Origin: Sulfurospirillaceae bacterium
GTDB lineage: Bacteria; Campylobacterota; Campylobacteria; Campylobacterales; Sulfurospirillaceae
Assembly (NCBI GenBank): GCA_028684065.1
Contig: JAQUGO010000004.1
Location: 229,528-293,527 of the forward strand
DNA: 64,000 bases
Direction: 5' to 3'
How positions within the stretch are numbered: the stretch's first letter is position 1; each line of letters opens with the position of its first letter. The notes under the pieces were generated by a model, which was not told where the DNA came from, made no database searches, and worked only from the letters and a program-made list of their open reading frames with translations. Shown here piece by piece: positions 36,401 through 44,959 of the stretch. The translations under genes were made by a program, and so were the position numbers.

Positions 36401-36609
36401 GAGTGATACGATGCACTGAGGCCCCTCTCTTTAGCAAGTTCAATGGATAAGGTACTAAGAACTTTGGTGCTCTCCATTTTATTTTTTAAGCTCAGTGTTG
36501 AGTTAAATTGAGTATAAGATAAAAAAAGAAAATAACTGGAAAAGATAAAAAGAATCAAAAGAGGGTATTGACTGATGAGCCGTAGTGTATGTTGAGTTGT
36601 AAACTTCAT
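33409..36609 (-). CDS. Hybrid histidine kinase with NIT-like sensor
   Basis: A 1066-aa hybrid kinase: membrane helix 1 (~12-32), an all-helical periplasmic domain (~45-295), helix 2 (~303-323), a HAMP-like linker, His397 in 'FLANMSHEIRTPLNG', ATPase motifs 'INLMSNAVKFTP' and 'FGGTGLGLTIS', a degenerate receiver (~630-740), an active receiver (~770-890, Asp820 in 'MIFMDIAMPVMDG') and a further receiver-like C-terminus (~940-1066). The sensor begins 'LSIELAKERGLSASY' and repeats 'GQERGFISKIL', the pattern of NIT (nitrate/nitrite-sensing) domains. The ligand could be nitrate, nitrite or something else. It lies in an operon with an Hpt-like gene, a Sel1-type gene and a lone receiver. Confidence 0.87.
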   Translation of the reverse strand: MKFTTQHTLRLISQYPLLILFIFSSYFLFLSYTQFNSTLSLKNKMESTKVLSTLSIELAKERGLSASYHSSQGSIAKEALQEQRLSVNKSIKEFHDFFQTHEITPYVKMVMTYLTKIVDVRKSVDNFSIDFNKMFFEYYSHINNQILKELETIGTINTNSNIANMTYSLVSVYKNIEYVGQERGFISKILSQYIPFSEKDLSIWINIFGASNAFDYTTINDFTTKSQIENLYKVPANIKLEEDIAKAKSELIMAAQSGEYLIDPTLWFGLLTHKIDMLSRASQIIKNSLQAEEKIYDNQNIGQLIGAGATWIISLVLMFLGFSLSSQFKKNVKGLENIFERVEELAETKEKVDFNTTQGMNVAYSIIDKAIENIAKEKKNAEEASAAKSIFLANMSHEIRTPLNGIIGFTELLKNSDLDEEKREFVDVIEKSSENLLAIINNILDLSKVESNKIEIDEILFSPIDEFENAIEVYGPKAAEKNIQLSLYIDPNLHHYVKGDAVKIKEVLINLMSNAVKFTPNNGHITVQIKHVDNAPEGKSRILFSVEDSGIGINQEKIEGIFDAFNQADSTITRKFGGTGLGLTISSKYIMLMGGKLEVTSEEGKGSKFFFILDLIESQSNSIDYKDRFSEFNCALCSPQHNTKAHTEFMYDYFTYFGSFVKYYNDFAGLKNLIFKSGSNIIIADYNNLTKDELEEYKKIKIPIILILKSSQQSKFNEFSTKYITPIYEPINVSKLVKVLESKRELLPSKESTPELKPLPKGTYGKKFKADVLVAEDNEINQKLIKRTLEDLGLNITIVPNGLQAVEKRRAGNFDMIFMDIAMPVMDGIEATHRILEYEDKNRLPHIPIVAITANALKGDRERFMKEGLDEYITKPIKKDNIISILNIFIPEKIDFSDQEAEGEINTPVILEPVKSVEVLPTLEEEVNTPQKNDSQSTVEPLPSIEISEILVFKKSTIETKIFTSVLSKLSKSVEAASTYHEFKEKIKEKHYRVILFDKEILTEDFLDFSQWLQEIAKAHNVGIIHTIMFKDPNDTTTNEDMPFDTILPNQISKKDLEQLIAKYIS

Positions 36610-36624
36610 AGTTGCATTCCTTAA

Positions 36625-37023
36625 TTAACCATTAATAGGTATATTGTAGTTAATAGCAATTTCTCTACATGTCGGGGTTTCTTTAACCCCTTCATTAAGA
36701 AGAGTTGTTGCCTCATCATGTTTGGTATCATTTTTGATATAAGCTTCAGCAAGATAACATTTTGCCTTAATGTTACCTCTCATAACCGCTTGTTCAAGAT
36801 AAGGGATCGCACGTGAAGGGTCTTCTTCTACTCCTTCACCGTAAAGATACATTTTTCCTAAAAAAAAGTATCCTTGAAAACAGTTTTCTTTTTTAATAGA
36901 GAGTTCAAAAAGCTCTTTAGCTGAAGTATAGTTACCATGTTTATATGCTAATGTAGCATCACGAAAATAGTCTGCACTAAGTAGTGTAACACACAAGAAA
37001 AACCCAAAACAAAAACGCATCAT
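36625..37023 (-). CDS. Small secreted Sel1/TPR-repeat protein
   Basis: A 132-aa protein with a signal peptide (MMRFCFGFFLCVTLLSA) and two to three Sel1-like repeats ('GYFFLGKMYLYGEGVEEDPSRA', 'KAKCYLAEAYIKND'). Likely a periplasmic protein-protein interaction module, perhaps modifying the neighbouring sensor kinase, which is inference. It overlaps the upstream Hpt-like gene by 4 bases and precedes the hybrid kinase by 15. Confidence 0.75.
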   Translation of the reverse strand: MMRFCFGFFLCVTLLSADYFRDATLAYKHGNYTSAKELFELSIKKENCFQGYFFLGKMYLYGEGVEEDPSRAIPYLEQAVMRGNIKAKCYLAEAYIKNDTKHDEATTLLNEGVKETPTCREIAINYNIPING

Positions 37024-38174
37024 TGAATGAGATCCTTAAAATCTATAACAGCATTTTTTAAAGTCATAAATGCTTTATAATTTTCTTCTGAAGTACCCGC
37101 TTCTAGTGCTTTTTGAAACATGGTAAAGGCGTCAAATAAAGAGAGAATATTTAGATTGAGGGCAATACTTTTGAGCTTGACAATTTCTTGGTTAGCTTCT
37201 TGGAATTGGTGAGCAAGAAGATACTGCTCAATCGTTTCCATTTTTATTGTCAATTCATCACTGTATTCACCAATAATGAGTGCTATCGTGCTAATATCTA
37301 ATCCAAGTTTTTCAGCACTTTCCGATAAATCGAAAATTTCAGGTTCTTTTATCGGCATCGTTTGGGTTTGTACATGTTCGCTCTCTTCGACAAAAAGGTT
37401 GGTATCGTTAAGCAGATCTTCTTGATCATCTTCGTGATAATTTTCTTGTGAAGTTACAAAACTCAAGTCTCCAAGAGTAATGTCATCAATAGATTGATAG
37501 TCTAAAGTTGCTTGTTCTGGTTCCGTGCCGTTTTGTAGAATTTCATGATCTATTTTAAGTTTAAAGTCAAGTGAATTTTCTTCCTTCGGAGCGCTAAGCA
37601 TAGATGGTATCTCTTCTTCTATCTCACTAGAATGACTTGTATTCAAGAAACTTGTGTCGGAGGAAAAGAGGATTGGAGTATCAATAGTGCTATCTTGGTT
37701 GTCTGTAATAGAATACCTATCTGGTGCGTCTTCTATAAGGAAGTCGTCATGAGGTGTTTCCATTGTTGTAGAAAGAGGTTCAGAAGTGATTTCTTCCGGA
37801 GCCAATGTTGTGCTTTTCGTCAATAGCGATAAATCTGCCGCCTTAATAGATGTATTATTTAATTCAATGCAATAACACATTGTTGCCCCATTAAGAGGGT
37901 GGTCAAGAAAGATTTCATGGATAATGAGTGCTGTTTCAACTTCTTTTCCATTCTTCGTTTTAACAATCACTTTTTTATTAGGTGTTCCACTGTGCAAAGT
38001 GTAATCAATCCACGAAAAGTTTTTGAATTTAAAAATATATCCTGGTTTGTTAATAAACAGTTCTGCAAAGTCGTTATGGTAGTTTTTGAATTCGTCCATA
38101 TCCTCGTACCCTAAGAAGTACAATTCTTGGTTGCCCATTCCTAAAAAAAGACCACTTTTATCGTAAAGTATCAA
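37020..38174 (-). CDS. PAS-like/Hpt-like protein lacking the phospho-His
   Basis: A 384-aa cytosolic protein. The first ~105 residues look PAS-like ('MILYDKSGLFLGMGNQELYF' opening). An acidic, low-complexity linker (~110-275) follows, and then a helical C-terminal domain beginning 'IFDLSESAEKLGLDIS', the usual opening of Campylobacterota Hpt domains. At the place of the HxLKG histidine the sequence reads 'IVKLKSIALNLNI', so Val replaces the phosphorylatable His. It may bind the receiver domains without relaying phosphate. Start TTG 38174 has AAGGA six bases upstream. It is the first gene of the four-gene signalling operon. Confidence 0.65.
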   Translation of the reverse strand: MILYDKSGLFLGMGNQELYFLGYEDMDEFKNYHNDFAELFINKPGYIFKFKNFSWIDYTLHSGTPNKKVIVKTKNGKEVETALIIHEIFLDHPLNGATMCYCIELNNTSIKAADLSLLTKSTTLAPEEITSEPLSTTMETPHDDFLIEDAPDRYSITDNQDSTIDTPILFSSDTSFLNTSHSSEIEEEIPSMLSAPKEENSLDFKLKIDHEILQNGTEPEQATLDYQSIDDITLGDLSFVTSQENYHEDDQEDLLNDTNLFVEESEHVQTQTMPIKEPEIFDLSESAEKLGLDISTIALIIGEYSDELTIKMETIEQYLLAHQFQEANQEIVKLKSIALNLNILSLFDAFTMFQKALEAGTSEENYKAFMTLKNAVIDFKDLIQ

Positions 38175-38200
38175 GTTTGATCCTTATGGTTTGCGTTGAA

Positions 38201-38237
38201 AGGTTAATTTTAACTAACTTATACTTAAAATTAACCT
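38201..38237. repeat. 13-bp perfect inverted repeat after uvrC
   Basis: AGGTTAATTTTAA (38201-38213) and TTAAAATTAACCT (38225-38237) flank an 11-base loop. The right arm touches the uvrC stop codon. The T-run lies on the plus-strand side (inside the uvrC end), not downstream for the minus-strand transcript, so efficient termination of uvrC is doubtful. It may work as an mRNA 3' stabiliser between uvrC and the Hpt-like gene. Confidence 0.6.
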
Positions 38238-40035
38238 ATTTTTTTAAGCTATGAAATAGATTTTCACCTATTTTTTTACCAACAGCCGTTTCCAATTCTT
38301 CGTACGAAGCACTGTAAATTGTTTCAAAAGTTCCAAAATATGAAAGGAGCTTTTTAATGACTGCTGGGCCTATACCTTCGATTTTTAGAAGTTCTGGGCT
38401 CATGTCTTTATCTCTTTTTTTATTTTGATGATAAGTGATGGCAAAACGGTGAGCTTCATCTCTGAGTCTTTGGACAAAGTGTAATCGTTTATCGGATGTG
38501 GGCAAAGAGAAAGATTGATTTTCATTGTAGATGAGATCTTTCGCTTTCCCTTTAGCACGGTGGGCTTTGGCATCAATTTTTTCTTTAGCAATTGCCAGAA
38601 GGTCTACATGTAAGGAGGATTGATTTAAAAGTGATTTGGCAAGTTGCAAAAGCGTATTGCCACCATCTAAAATCCATAAATCTGGTGGGCTTTCTTTGGA
38701 AAAGTCTGCAATTCTACGCTCTAACATTTCTTTCATTTGAGCATATTCATCTTTTTGGTGCAGGGCATAACGTCTGTAACTTGCTTTATCAAACGTTTCA
38801 TCCCATACAATCATGGCTCCTACTGGAGAGTCTCCTCCAAAATGGGAATTGTCAAAGACTTCAATACGTCTAGGAGGGGTCTTTAAATCAAAAAGTATTT
38901 GCAAACTTTCGTAGAGACTATTTTTAGAGTGTGGTAATTGTTGTGTCAGGATTTCTTTTGCATTTTTATGTGCAATATCTGTTAAGTAACGTTTTTCACC
39001 TCGCAAAGGGGTTGTGATAGAGATTTTCTGCAAAAATTTCTCAGATAAAAACGTTGCAATAGTAGATTGTTCCTTGAAGGTGTCGGCTACAAGAATATGG
39101 GTAGCAAATGTTTGCTCCATAGGATTGTAAAATTCAAATAATGTCCGTGCGTATAATTCATCTTTATCATTGCCATGATTGTGGTGGACAAGCGAATGTG
39201 AGGTCGAAACAATTTTTCCATTTCGAATAAAAAGGCGCATAATGACAGAAAGTGTTGCCGTTGATTCGATGGCAAATACATCATAATTTTCAAGTTTAAG
39301 TAACTCAACATGGGTGACATGTAAAGCATTCTTAATAGCGCTTAGTGTATCTCGAATTTTAGCAGCTTCTTCAAAATTGAGTTTTTCTGAGGCTATTTGC
39401 ATTTTTGCTTCTAATATAGAAAGTAAAATTCTTTGATCTTGTAGGGCACAAAGTGCTTCTTGTACAATTATAGCATAGGAGGCAGAGTCAATTTTACCCT
39501 CACAAGGGGCCAAACAGCGTTTGATCTGATAAAAAAGGCATGCTTTTTTGCCTTTGTCACATCCTTTTTTTTGAACCAATGGAAATGCAAGATAGAGGGC
39601 ATTGAGAAGCTCTTTAGCAGAACTCGATAAAGGGCCAAAATATTTAATTGATTTGGAAGTAATGATTTTTCGGGTTACTACAAAACGAGGAAAAGAATGG
39701 GATAAATCTATACAAATATAGGGATATGTTTTGTCATCACGCAAAAGAATATTATATTTAGGTTTAAGTTGTTTAATCAGAGAATTCTCTAACATTAAAG
39801 CATCATGTTCACTTTGTACGACAATATATTCTATGGAGCTTACTTCATGCAGCATTTTATAGATGCGTGCTGAAGTATTGGGGGAAGGCACAAGAGAAGG
39901 AATAAAACGAAAATAACTTTTGACACGATTTTTGAGCACCTTGGCTTTACCAACATATAAAAGCAATCCTTTATCATCAAAAAACTGATAAATCCCTGCA
40001 CTATTGGGGGCATTTTTAAGCTGTTCTATAAGCAT
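38236..40035 (-). CDS. uvrC: Excinuclease ABC subunit C
   Basis: A 599-aa UvrC, which makes both incisions in nucleotide excision repair. Visible are the N-terminal GIY-YIG nuclease ('SAGIYQFFDDKGLLLYVGKAK'), the UVR motif ('AKMQIASEKLNFEEAAKIRD'), the RNase H-like domain ('EVFDNSHFGGDSPVGAMIVW') and the C-terminal helix-hairpin-helix ('LKIEGIGPAVIKKLLSYFG'). It overlaps the upstream small gene by 10 bases. Confidence 0.97.
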   Translation of the reverse strand: MLIEQLKNAPNSAGIYQFFDDKGLLLYVGKAKVLKNRVKSYFRFIPSLVPSPNTSARIYKMLHEVSSIEYIVVQSEHDALMLENSLIKQLKPKYNILLRDDKTYPYICIDLSHSFPRFVVTRKIITSKSIKYFGPLSSSAKELLNALYLAFPLVQKKGCDKGKKACLFYQIKRCLAPCEGKIDSASYAIIVQEALCALQDQRILLSILEAKMQIASEKLNFEEAAKIRDTLSAIKNALHVTHVELLKLENYDVFAIESTATLSVIMRLFIRNGKIVSTSHSLVHHNHGNDKDELYARTLFEFYNPMEQTFATHILVADTFKEQSTIATFLSEKFLQKISITTPLRGEKRYLTDIAHKNAKEILTQQLPHSKNSLYESLQILFDLKTPPRRIEVFDNSHFGGDSPVGAMIVWDETFDKASYRRYALHQKDEYAQMKEMLERRIADFSKESPPDLWILDGGNTLLQLAKSLLNQSSLHVDLLAIAKEKIDAKAHRAKGKAKDLIYNENQSFSLPTSDKRLHFVQRLRDEAHRFAITYHQNKKRDKDMSPELLKIEGIGPAVIKKLLSYFGTFETIYSASYEELETAVGKKIGENLFHSLKK

Positions 40036-40475
40036 GTTTTGGAATGTATATGGCTTCTAATTTCTTCAAAAAGTCGATGGAGACTCTCTTCTTCACAGTG
40101 GTTTTCAAAACTACCTTGTGCTTGTTCATTGTATGTAATAGAGCTTTCTCGTGGAGTAAAACTTTCTAGGACGGGAAGATTTGTGACAAAACATTGGATG
40201 TCTTTAACCTCAAGAAAACTACATTCAGGACAATGAATTTTGAGTTGACTTAATAGACTCTTTATCAAATTACGTTTATAATTAAATTCCATTTTGGCAC
40301 CAGGATGATTGAGTACAAAAAAAAGTGTTTCATTTTTAGCGTACAAGAATCGAATCATACATGTGAAACTTTTGGGTAGTAACCCGAGCAAGCGCTCATA
40401 GCAGTGTGCTTGTTCGTATTTTTTCATAAAAGGTTGTTGTACTAAATGAGAAATTATAGTTTTAGAATCTTTCAT
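40026..40475 (-). CDS. Hypothetical protein, possibly DUF721/DciA-like
   Basis: A 149-aa soluble protein directly upstream of uvrC. The N-terminal half (~18-80: 'LLGLLPKSFTCMIRFLYAKNETLFFVLNHPGAKMEFNYKRNLIKSLL') has the rhythm of DUF721/DciA domains, which help load replicative helicase, but I cannot confirm this by eye. In C. jejuni an unnamed gene sits at the same place (by recall). A TATAAT lies a few bases before its ATG and no good ribosome site is visible. The first ~10 codons overlap the divergent LptM-like gene; an internal ATG at 40427 would avoid that overlap. Confidence 0.6.
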   Translation of the reverse strand: MKDSKTIISHLVQQPFMKKYEQAHCYERLLGLLPKSFTCMIRFLYAKNETLFFVLNHPGAKMEFNYKRNLIKSLLSQLKIHCPECSFLEVKDIQCFVTNLPVLESFTPRESSITYNEQAQGSFENHCEEESLHRLFEEIRSHIHSKTCL

Positions 40476-40589
40476 CTGCTTATTATAGCATGTTTAGGCT
40501 TTGCTCTTTTTGGGTGCGGATATAAAGGTCCACCTGTTTACGATGACCACAATTCAACAAAAGTGAAAAAAGTGAAAGCCACTTATTAA
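40446..40589 (+). CDS. lptM: Small lipoprotein, LptM (YifL)-like
   Basis: A 47-aa ORF missed by the track. A signal peptide (MRNYSFRIFHLLIIACLG...) ends in lipobox 'LFGC', and the mature protein begins 'CGYKGPPVYDD', matching the CGxKGPLY-type start of the LptM/YifL lipoproteins. LptM stabilises the LptD/LptE lipopolysaccharide translocon in E. coli, and an lptD gene lies 7 kb downstream. The stop overlaps the nadB ATG (TAATG), so it is coupled to nadB. Its 5' end overlaps the divergent minus-strand gene by 30 bases, and the nearest AAGG is 12 bases away, so the start could be slightly different. Confidence 0.7.
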   Translation: MRNYSFRIFHLLIIACLGFALFGCGYKGPPVYDDHNSTKVKKVKATY

Positions 40590-42052
40590 TGAAAACACCT
40601 TACTATGATGTTTTGATTATAGGTACAGGTATCGCTGGACTTCATACTGCTTTAAGTCTCCCCACATCTTTGCGGGTATTGATTGTTTCCAAAGATTACG
40701 CATGGGAATGCAATACTTTTTATGCGCAAGGGGGTATCGCTGTTGCCACTCATCATGATGACATTGCTTTACATGTCAAGGATACTCTTGAAGCCGGAGC
40801 TGGGCATTGTAACAAAGAGGCCGTAACTGTTTTATGTACGGAAGGGCCTGTCGTTATTCAAGAGCTGATAGAGAGAGGATTTGCTTTTGATTGTGATGAA
40901 TATGGTCGTATCCTTTATACAAAAGAGGCAGCTCACAGTACCAATCGCATTGTTCACGCAGGAGGAGATGCCACTGGTCGGGTTGTACACCTCTTTATGA
41001 TGGAGCAACTTTTTTTCCCTATTCTTTACAATACGCAAGTGACAGACCTCTTAATTGAAGAAGGTAGGTGTTACGGAGTGCGTGTTTTTCATGCTGATAA
41101 AATATTTAATATTTATGCTCAAAAGGTTGTTATTGCTAGTGGTGGCGTTGGTTCACTTTATGAATACCACACCAATGCACGAACGGTTAGTGCTGATATG
41201 CAAGGCATTTGTTTAAGTCATGGTATTGCACTCGCTGATATGGAAATGATGCAGTTTCACCCAACAGCCTTTGTATTAGGTAATGCGGTTCGTAAACAAT
41301 TACTCAGTGAATCATTGCGAGGAGAGGGTGCACAAATCGTCGATGAAGATGGAAAACGTTTTATATTTAATTACGATGAAAGAGGGGAGTTAGCTCCTAG
41401 AGATATTGTAAGCCGTGCAATATTTGATTACAAACACAAAACACACAAAGAAGTTTATTTAGATTTAAGTGCATTCAGCGAGGAACATTTTAAACAACGA
41501 TTTCCTAGTATATATTTTAATATGAAAAATATTGGTTATAATCTTCCTTATCAGCAGATTCCTATCTCGCCAGCATTCCATTATTCAATGGGTGGTATTC
41601 ATACTGATTTATCTGGCCAAGTTCCTCACATTAAAAATCTTTATGCGGTTGGAGAAGTTGCTCATACGGGAGTGCATGGTGCAAACCGTTTAGCAAGTAA
41701 TTCATTATTAGAGGGCTTGGTTTTTTCCAAACGTGTTGCATCTGATATTACAAATACCATTAAGATAGATAAAGAAATTATATATTTCTCAGAATCAGAA
41801 GATATACTTATTCAAGAGAAAGATAAAGAGCTTAAGAATGAGTTGCGTAATCTGATGTGGTGCCATGCTGGAATACTACGTGAAGAAAAAAATCTTGAAA
41901 AAGCTTTGAATCGGGTGAAAGAAATGTTAGAATTGCCAATTGGTAAGCTTTTGAAATTGCGTCTTTTAGTTTCAAGAGAGATTATACAAAGCGCGTTAAC
42001 GCGAAAAAAATCATTGGGAGCACATTACATGAAAGAGGAAGTAAGTCTATGA
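40589..42052 (+). CDS. nadB: L-aspartate oxidase
   Basis: A 487-aa FAD enzyme that oxidises aspartate to iminoaspartate for NAD synthesis, using fumarate under anoxia. FAD-binding 'LIIGTGIAGLHTALSL', the 'AQGGIAVATH' segment, 'FHPTAF', 'SESLRGEGAQIVDEDGKRF' and 'YAVGEVAHTGVHGANRLASNS' are typical. The C-terminal helical domain is shorter than in E. coli (540 aa). It overlaps the LptM-like gene upstream by one base and nhaD downstream by 4. nadA and nadC are not here. Confidence 0.95.
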   Translation: MKTPYYDVLIIGTGIAGLHTALSLPTSLRVLIVSKDYAWECNTFYAQGGIAVATHHDDIALHVKDTLEAGAGHCNKEAVTVLCTEGPVVIQELIERGFAFDCDEYGRILYTKEAAHSTNRIVHAGGDATGRVVHLFMMEQLFFPILYNTQVTDLLIEEGRCYGVRVFHADKIFNIYAQKVVIASGGVGSLYEYHTNARTVSADMQGICLSHGIALADMEMMQFHPTAFVLGNAVRKQLLSESLRGEGAQIVDEDGKRFIFNYDERGELAPRDIVSRAIFDYKHKTHKEVYLDLSAFSEEHFKQRFPSIYFNMKNIGYNLPYQQIPISPAFHYSMGGIHTDLSGQVPHIKNLYAVGEVAHTGVHGANRLASNSLLEGLVFSKRVASDITNTIKIDKEIIYFSESEDILIQEKDKELKNELRNLMWCHAGILREEKNLEKALNRVKEMLELPIGKLLKLRLLVSREIIQSALTRKKSLGAHYMKEEVSL

Positions 42053-43404
42053 AATTTATCTGGGCATTATTGGCGACAACAGGAAGTATCTGGGCCTCAG
42101 GTGGTGAAAATCTAACAAATACATGGGTGGGCATTGTTTCGCTTATTATTTTTATTTTAGGGTATTATGTTATTGCTGCGGAAGAAAAATTTCATATTAA
42201 CAAAGCAATTCCAGCATTGTTTATTGGTACATTTATTTTTATTCTTATAGGCTTTTATAATCTTATTAATGGTATTCAAAGTGAGCATTTAAGTCATGCT
42301 GTTGAAGGATTGATTTTAGAAATTGCGGAGATATTCTTTTTCTTAATGGTCGCAATGACCTATATAGAAGTATTGATTGAACGACGTGTATTTGATGCAC
42401 TCAAATACAATCTAGTTTCTAAAGGGTACTCTTATCAAAAGTTATTTTGGATGACTGGAACGTTGGCATTTTTTATTAGTCCTGTAGCAGATAATTTAAC
42501 AACAGCTTTGATTCTCTCAACGGTACTCATAACTATTGAAAAAGAGAAAAGAAATTTTTTAGTTCCGGGAGCCATTAATATCGTAGTCGCTGCAAATGCA
42601 GGAGGTGCGTGGAGCCCCTTTGGAGATATTACTACATTAATGTCTTGGATGGCGGAGAAAGCAGATTTCCTTGAGTTCTTCGGTCTCTTTCCTGCCTCTT
42701 TTCTAGGTTGGATTGCTACAGGGTGGTTATTGTCACTATCCGTTCCAAAAGATAAACCCCATTTTGATGCGAGTGTTGAAGAAAAAGTTAAAATTTTACA
42801 AGGCGGTAAAACAGTTATTGTATTAGGTGTGTTGACTATTTCTTCAGCGGTATTATGCCAGCAACTGTTTCATATTCCGCCAATGTGGGGAATGATATTT
42901 GGTCTTTCTTTGCTTAAACTTTTTAGTTATAAACTTAAACGTGCTAATAATAAAAAAGAAGTTATTAGTATTTTTGCTTCAATTAGTAAAATAGAGCACG
43001 ATACATTGCTATTTTTCTTTGGTATTTTAGCCGCTGTTGGAGGGCTTCATTATTTGGGATTTTTAGATTTAGCTGTAAAATTGTATGATACGGCTGGTGC
43101 TACAACCATGAACATCGGTGTTGGATTTTTATCAGCAATTGTAGATAATGTCCCAGTCATGAGTGCTGTTTTAAAAGCAAATCCTCAAATGGTTGACGAC
43201 CAATGGTTATTGGTAACAATGACAGCAGGGATTGGTGGTAGTATGATTAGTTTTGGTTCAGCTGCAGGTGTTGGTGTTATGGGTAAACTAAGAGGTATTT
43301 ATACCTTTGGCGCACATATGAAATATGCATGGACAGTATTGGTGGGATATATTATCTCTTTAATTATTTGGTATGTACAGTTTGAAATACTCGGAATTTG
43401 GTAG
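42049..43404 (+). CDS. nhaD: NhaD-type Na+/H+ antiporter
   Basis: A 451-aa membrane protein with about 12 helices. The ion-transporter family signatures 'ISPVADNLTTALILSTV', 'VVAANAGGAWSPFGDITTLM' and 'AIVDNVPVMSAVL' carry the conserved polar and acidic residues of NhaD. It exchanges Na+ (or Li+) for protons at the inner membrane, which would fit a cell that also uses a sodium-pumping decarboxylase (oadG at the window end). Its ATGA overlap with nadB indicates co-transcription. Confidence 0.92.
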   Translation: MKFIWALLATTGSIWASGGENLTNTWVGIVSLIIFILGYYVIAAEEKFHINKAIPALFIGTFIFILIGFYNLINGIQSEHLSHAVEGLILEIAEIFFFLMVAMTYIEVLIERRVFDALKYNLVSKGYSYQKLFWMTGTLAFFISPVADNLTTALILSTVLITIEKEKRNFLVPGAINIVVAANAGGAWSPFGDITTLMSWMAEKADFLEFFGLFPASFLGWIATGWLLSLSVPKDKPHFDASVEEKVKILQGGKTVIVLGVLTISSAVLCQQLFHIPPMWGMIFGLSLLKLFSYKLKRANNKKEVISIFASISKIEHDTLLFFFGILAAVGGLHYLGFLDLAVKLYDTAGATTMNIGVGFLSAIVDNVPVMSAVLKANPQMVDDQWLLVTMTAGIGGSMISFGSAAGVGVMGKLRGIYTFGAHMKYAWTVLVGYIISLIIWYVQFEILGIW

Positions 43405-43420
43405 GAAAAAAAGGAAATAA

Positions 43421-44956
43421 ATGAAAGAAGTCCCCATTTTAGTATTGGATTTTGGATCTCAATACACGCAGCTTATTGCGCGGAAGTTACGCGAAAGCGG
43501 TGTATATTGTGAAATTGTCCCTTACAATGAAAAGATAGAAGATATTCAAGCAAGAAATCCTAAAGGAATTATTTTAAGTGGTGGCCCAGCTTCGGTGTAT
43601 GCTAAAGATTCTTATCATCCTGATGAGAAAGTATATACTCTAGGACTACCAATATTGGGCGTTTGTTATGGGATGCAACTTTTAACACAATATTTTGGGG
43701 GTAGTGTTATCCCTGCAATGCATCAAGAATATGGCAAAGCAAAACTCCAATTTGACAGTGATCATAAAATATTCAAAGATACTTTATGCGGACAAATTGT
43801 ATGGATGAGTCATGGAGATAAAGTGGATACTCTGCCTAGTGGATTTGTAAAAATTGCTTTTAGTGAAAATTCACCTTATGCTGCTATTGCAGATGAAAAA
43901 CGTAATATTTACGCTTTTCAATTTCATCCTGAAGTGTATCACAGTGAGCAGGGAACCAAACTTCTTAAAAACTTTGCAAAGTATATTTGTGGATGTGAGA
44001 GTACATGGAATATGGGATCGTTTGCCAAAGAGCAAATAGCAAAAATTCGTAATCAAGTTGGTGATAAAAAAGTATTATGTGGTGTGAGTGGCGGCGTGGA
44101 TAGCTCCGTTGTCGCAACACTTTTAGCTGAGGCTATTGGTGCACAATTGGTTTCTGTTTTTGTCGATAATGGGTTGCTACGTTCCAACGAACGAGAACAA
44201 GTAGAAACGATGTTTAAACAAAGAGGTGTTCCTCTTATTACTATTGATGCAAGCGAAAAATTTTTAAGCCGTTTAATTGGCGTGAGTGATCCAGAACAAA
44301 AGCGAAAAATTATTGGCGAAACATTCATTGAAGTTTTTGATGAAGAAGCTAAAAAGCATGATGGCATAGAGTTTTTAGCACAAGGGACACTTTATACGGA
44401 TGTTATTGAATCTGTATCAGTTAAAGGGCCTTCTAAAACGATTAAGTCGCATCATAATGTTGGTGGTTTACCGGCATGGATGACATTTGAATTGATCGAA
44501 CCATTACGTGAAATATTTAAAGATGAAGTTCGTATTTTAGGTGCAGAGCTTGGCCTTCCACGTGAAATGTTAGGACGTCATCCTTTCCCAGGACCTGGCC
44601 TTGCCATTCGTATTATGGGAGAAGTGACATCCGAAGATTTAAAGCTTCTTCGTGCGGCAGACGTCATTATGCTCCAAGAGTTGCGTGCAACAGGGTATTA
44701 TGATAAAACATGGCAAGCCTTCACAGTTCTTTTAAATGTCAAAAGTGTTGGTGTTATGGGAGATAATCGTACCTATGACAATACTATTTGTGTACGTATT
44801 GTTGATGCAACCGATGGTATGACGGCAACATTTGCACATATTCCGCATGTTATTTTAGAAAATATAAGTAGACGTATTATTAATGAAGTAAATGGTATTA
44901 ATCGCGTTGTCTATGATATTTCTTCAAAGCCTCCTGCAACGATTGAATGGGAATAA
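43421..44956 (+). CDS. guaA: GMP synthase (glutamine-hydrolysing)
   Basis: A 511-aa enzyme converting XMP to GMP. It has an N-terminal class I glutaminase with nucleophile Cys in '[11 protein letters not shown]' and His-Glu in '[10 protein letters not shown]', an ATP-pyrophosphatase P-loop '[10 protein letters not shown]', and a C-terminal dimerisation domain ending 'PPATIEWE'. A ribosome site AAGGAAATAA precedes the ATG. It is followed 3 bases later by hemD. Confidence 0.98.
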   Translation: MKEVPILVLDFGSQYTQLIARKLRESGVYCEIVPYNEKIEDIQARNPKGIILSGGPASVYAKDSYHPDEKVYTLGLPILGVCYGMQLLTQYFGGSVIPAMHQEYGKAKLQFDSDHKIFKDTLCGQIVWMSHGDKVDTLPSGFVKIAFSENSPYAAIADEKRNIYAFQFHPEVYHSEQGTKLLKNFAKYICGCESTWNMGSFAKEQIAKIRNQVGDKKVLCGVSGGVDSSVVATLLAEAIGAQLVSVFVDNGLLRSNEREQVETMFKQRGVPLITIDASEKFLSRLIGVSDPEQKRKIIGETFIEVFDEEAKKHDGIEFLAQGTLYTDVIESVSVKGPSKTIKSHHNVGGLPAWMTFELIEPLREIFKDEVRILGAELGLPREMLGRHPFPGPGLAIRIMGEVTSEDLKLLRAADVIMLQELRATGYYDKTWQAFTVLLNVKSVGVMGDNRTYDNTICVRIVDATDGMTATFAHIPHVILENISRRIINEVNGINRVVYDISSKPPATIEWE

Positions 44957-44959
44957 ACA

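Noticed and set aside
38201-38249. Plus-strand terminator (stem plus T-run)
   Set aside because: The T-run is the AAA-rich end of uvrC read from the other strand, and there is no plus-strand gene upstream; kept only as an inverted repeat.
44053-44367. 104-aa minus-strand ORF in guaA, and similar Ser/Thr/Leu-rich shadows (e.g. 28562-28876, 61492-61851, 63013-63432)
   Set aside because: All are antisense to strongly conserved genes and show no domain or upstream signals.
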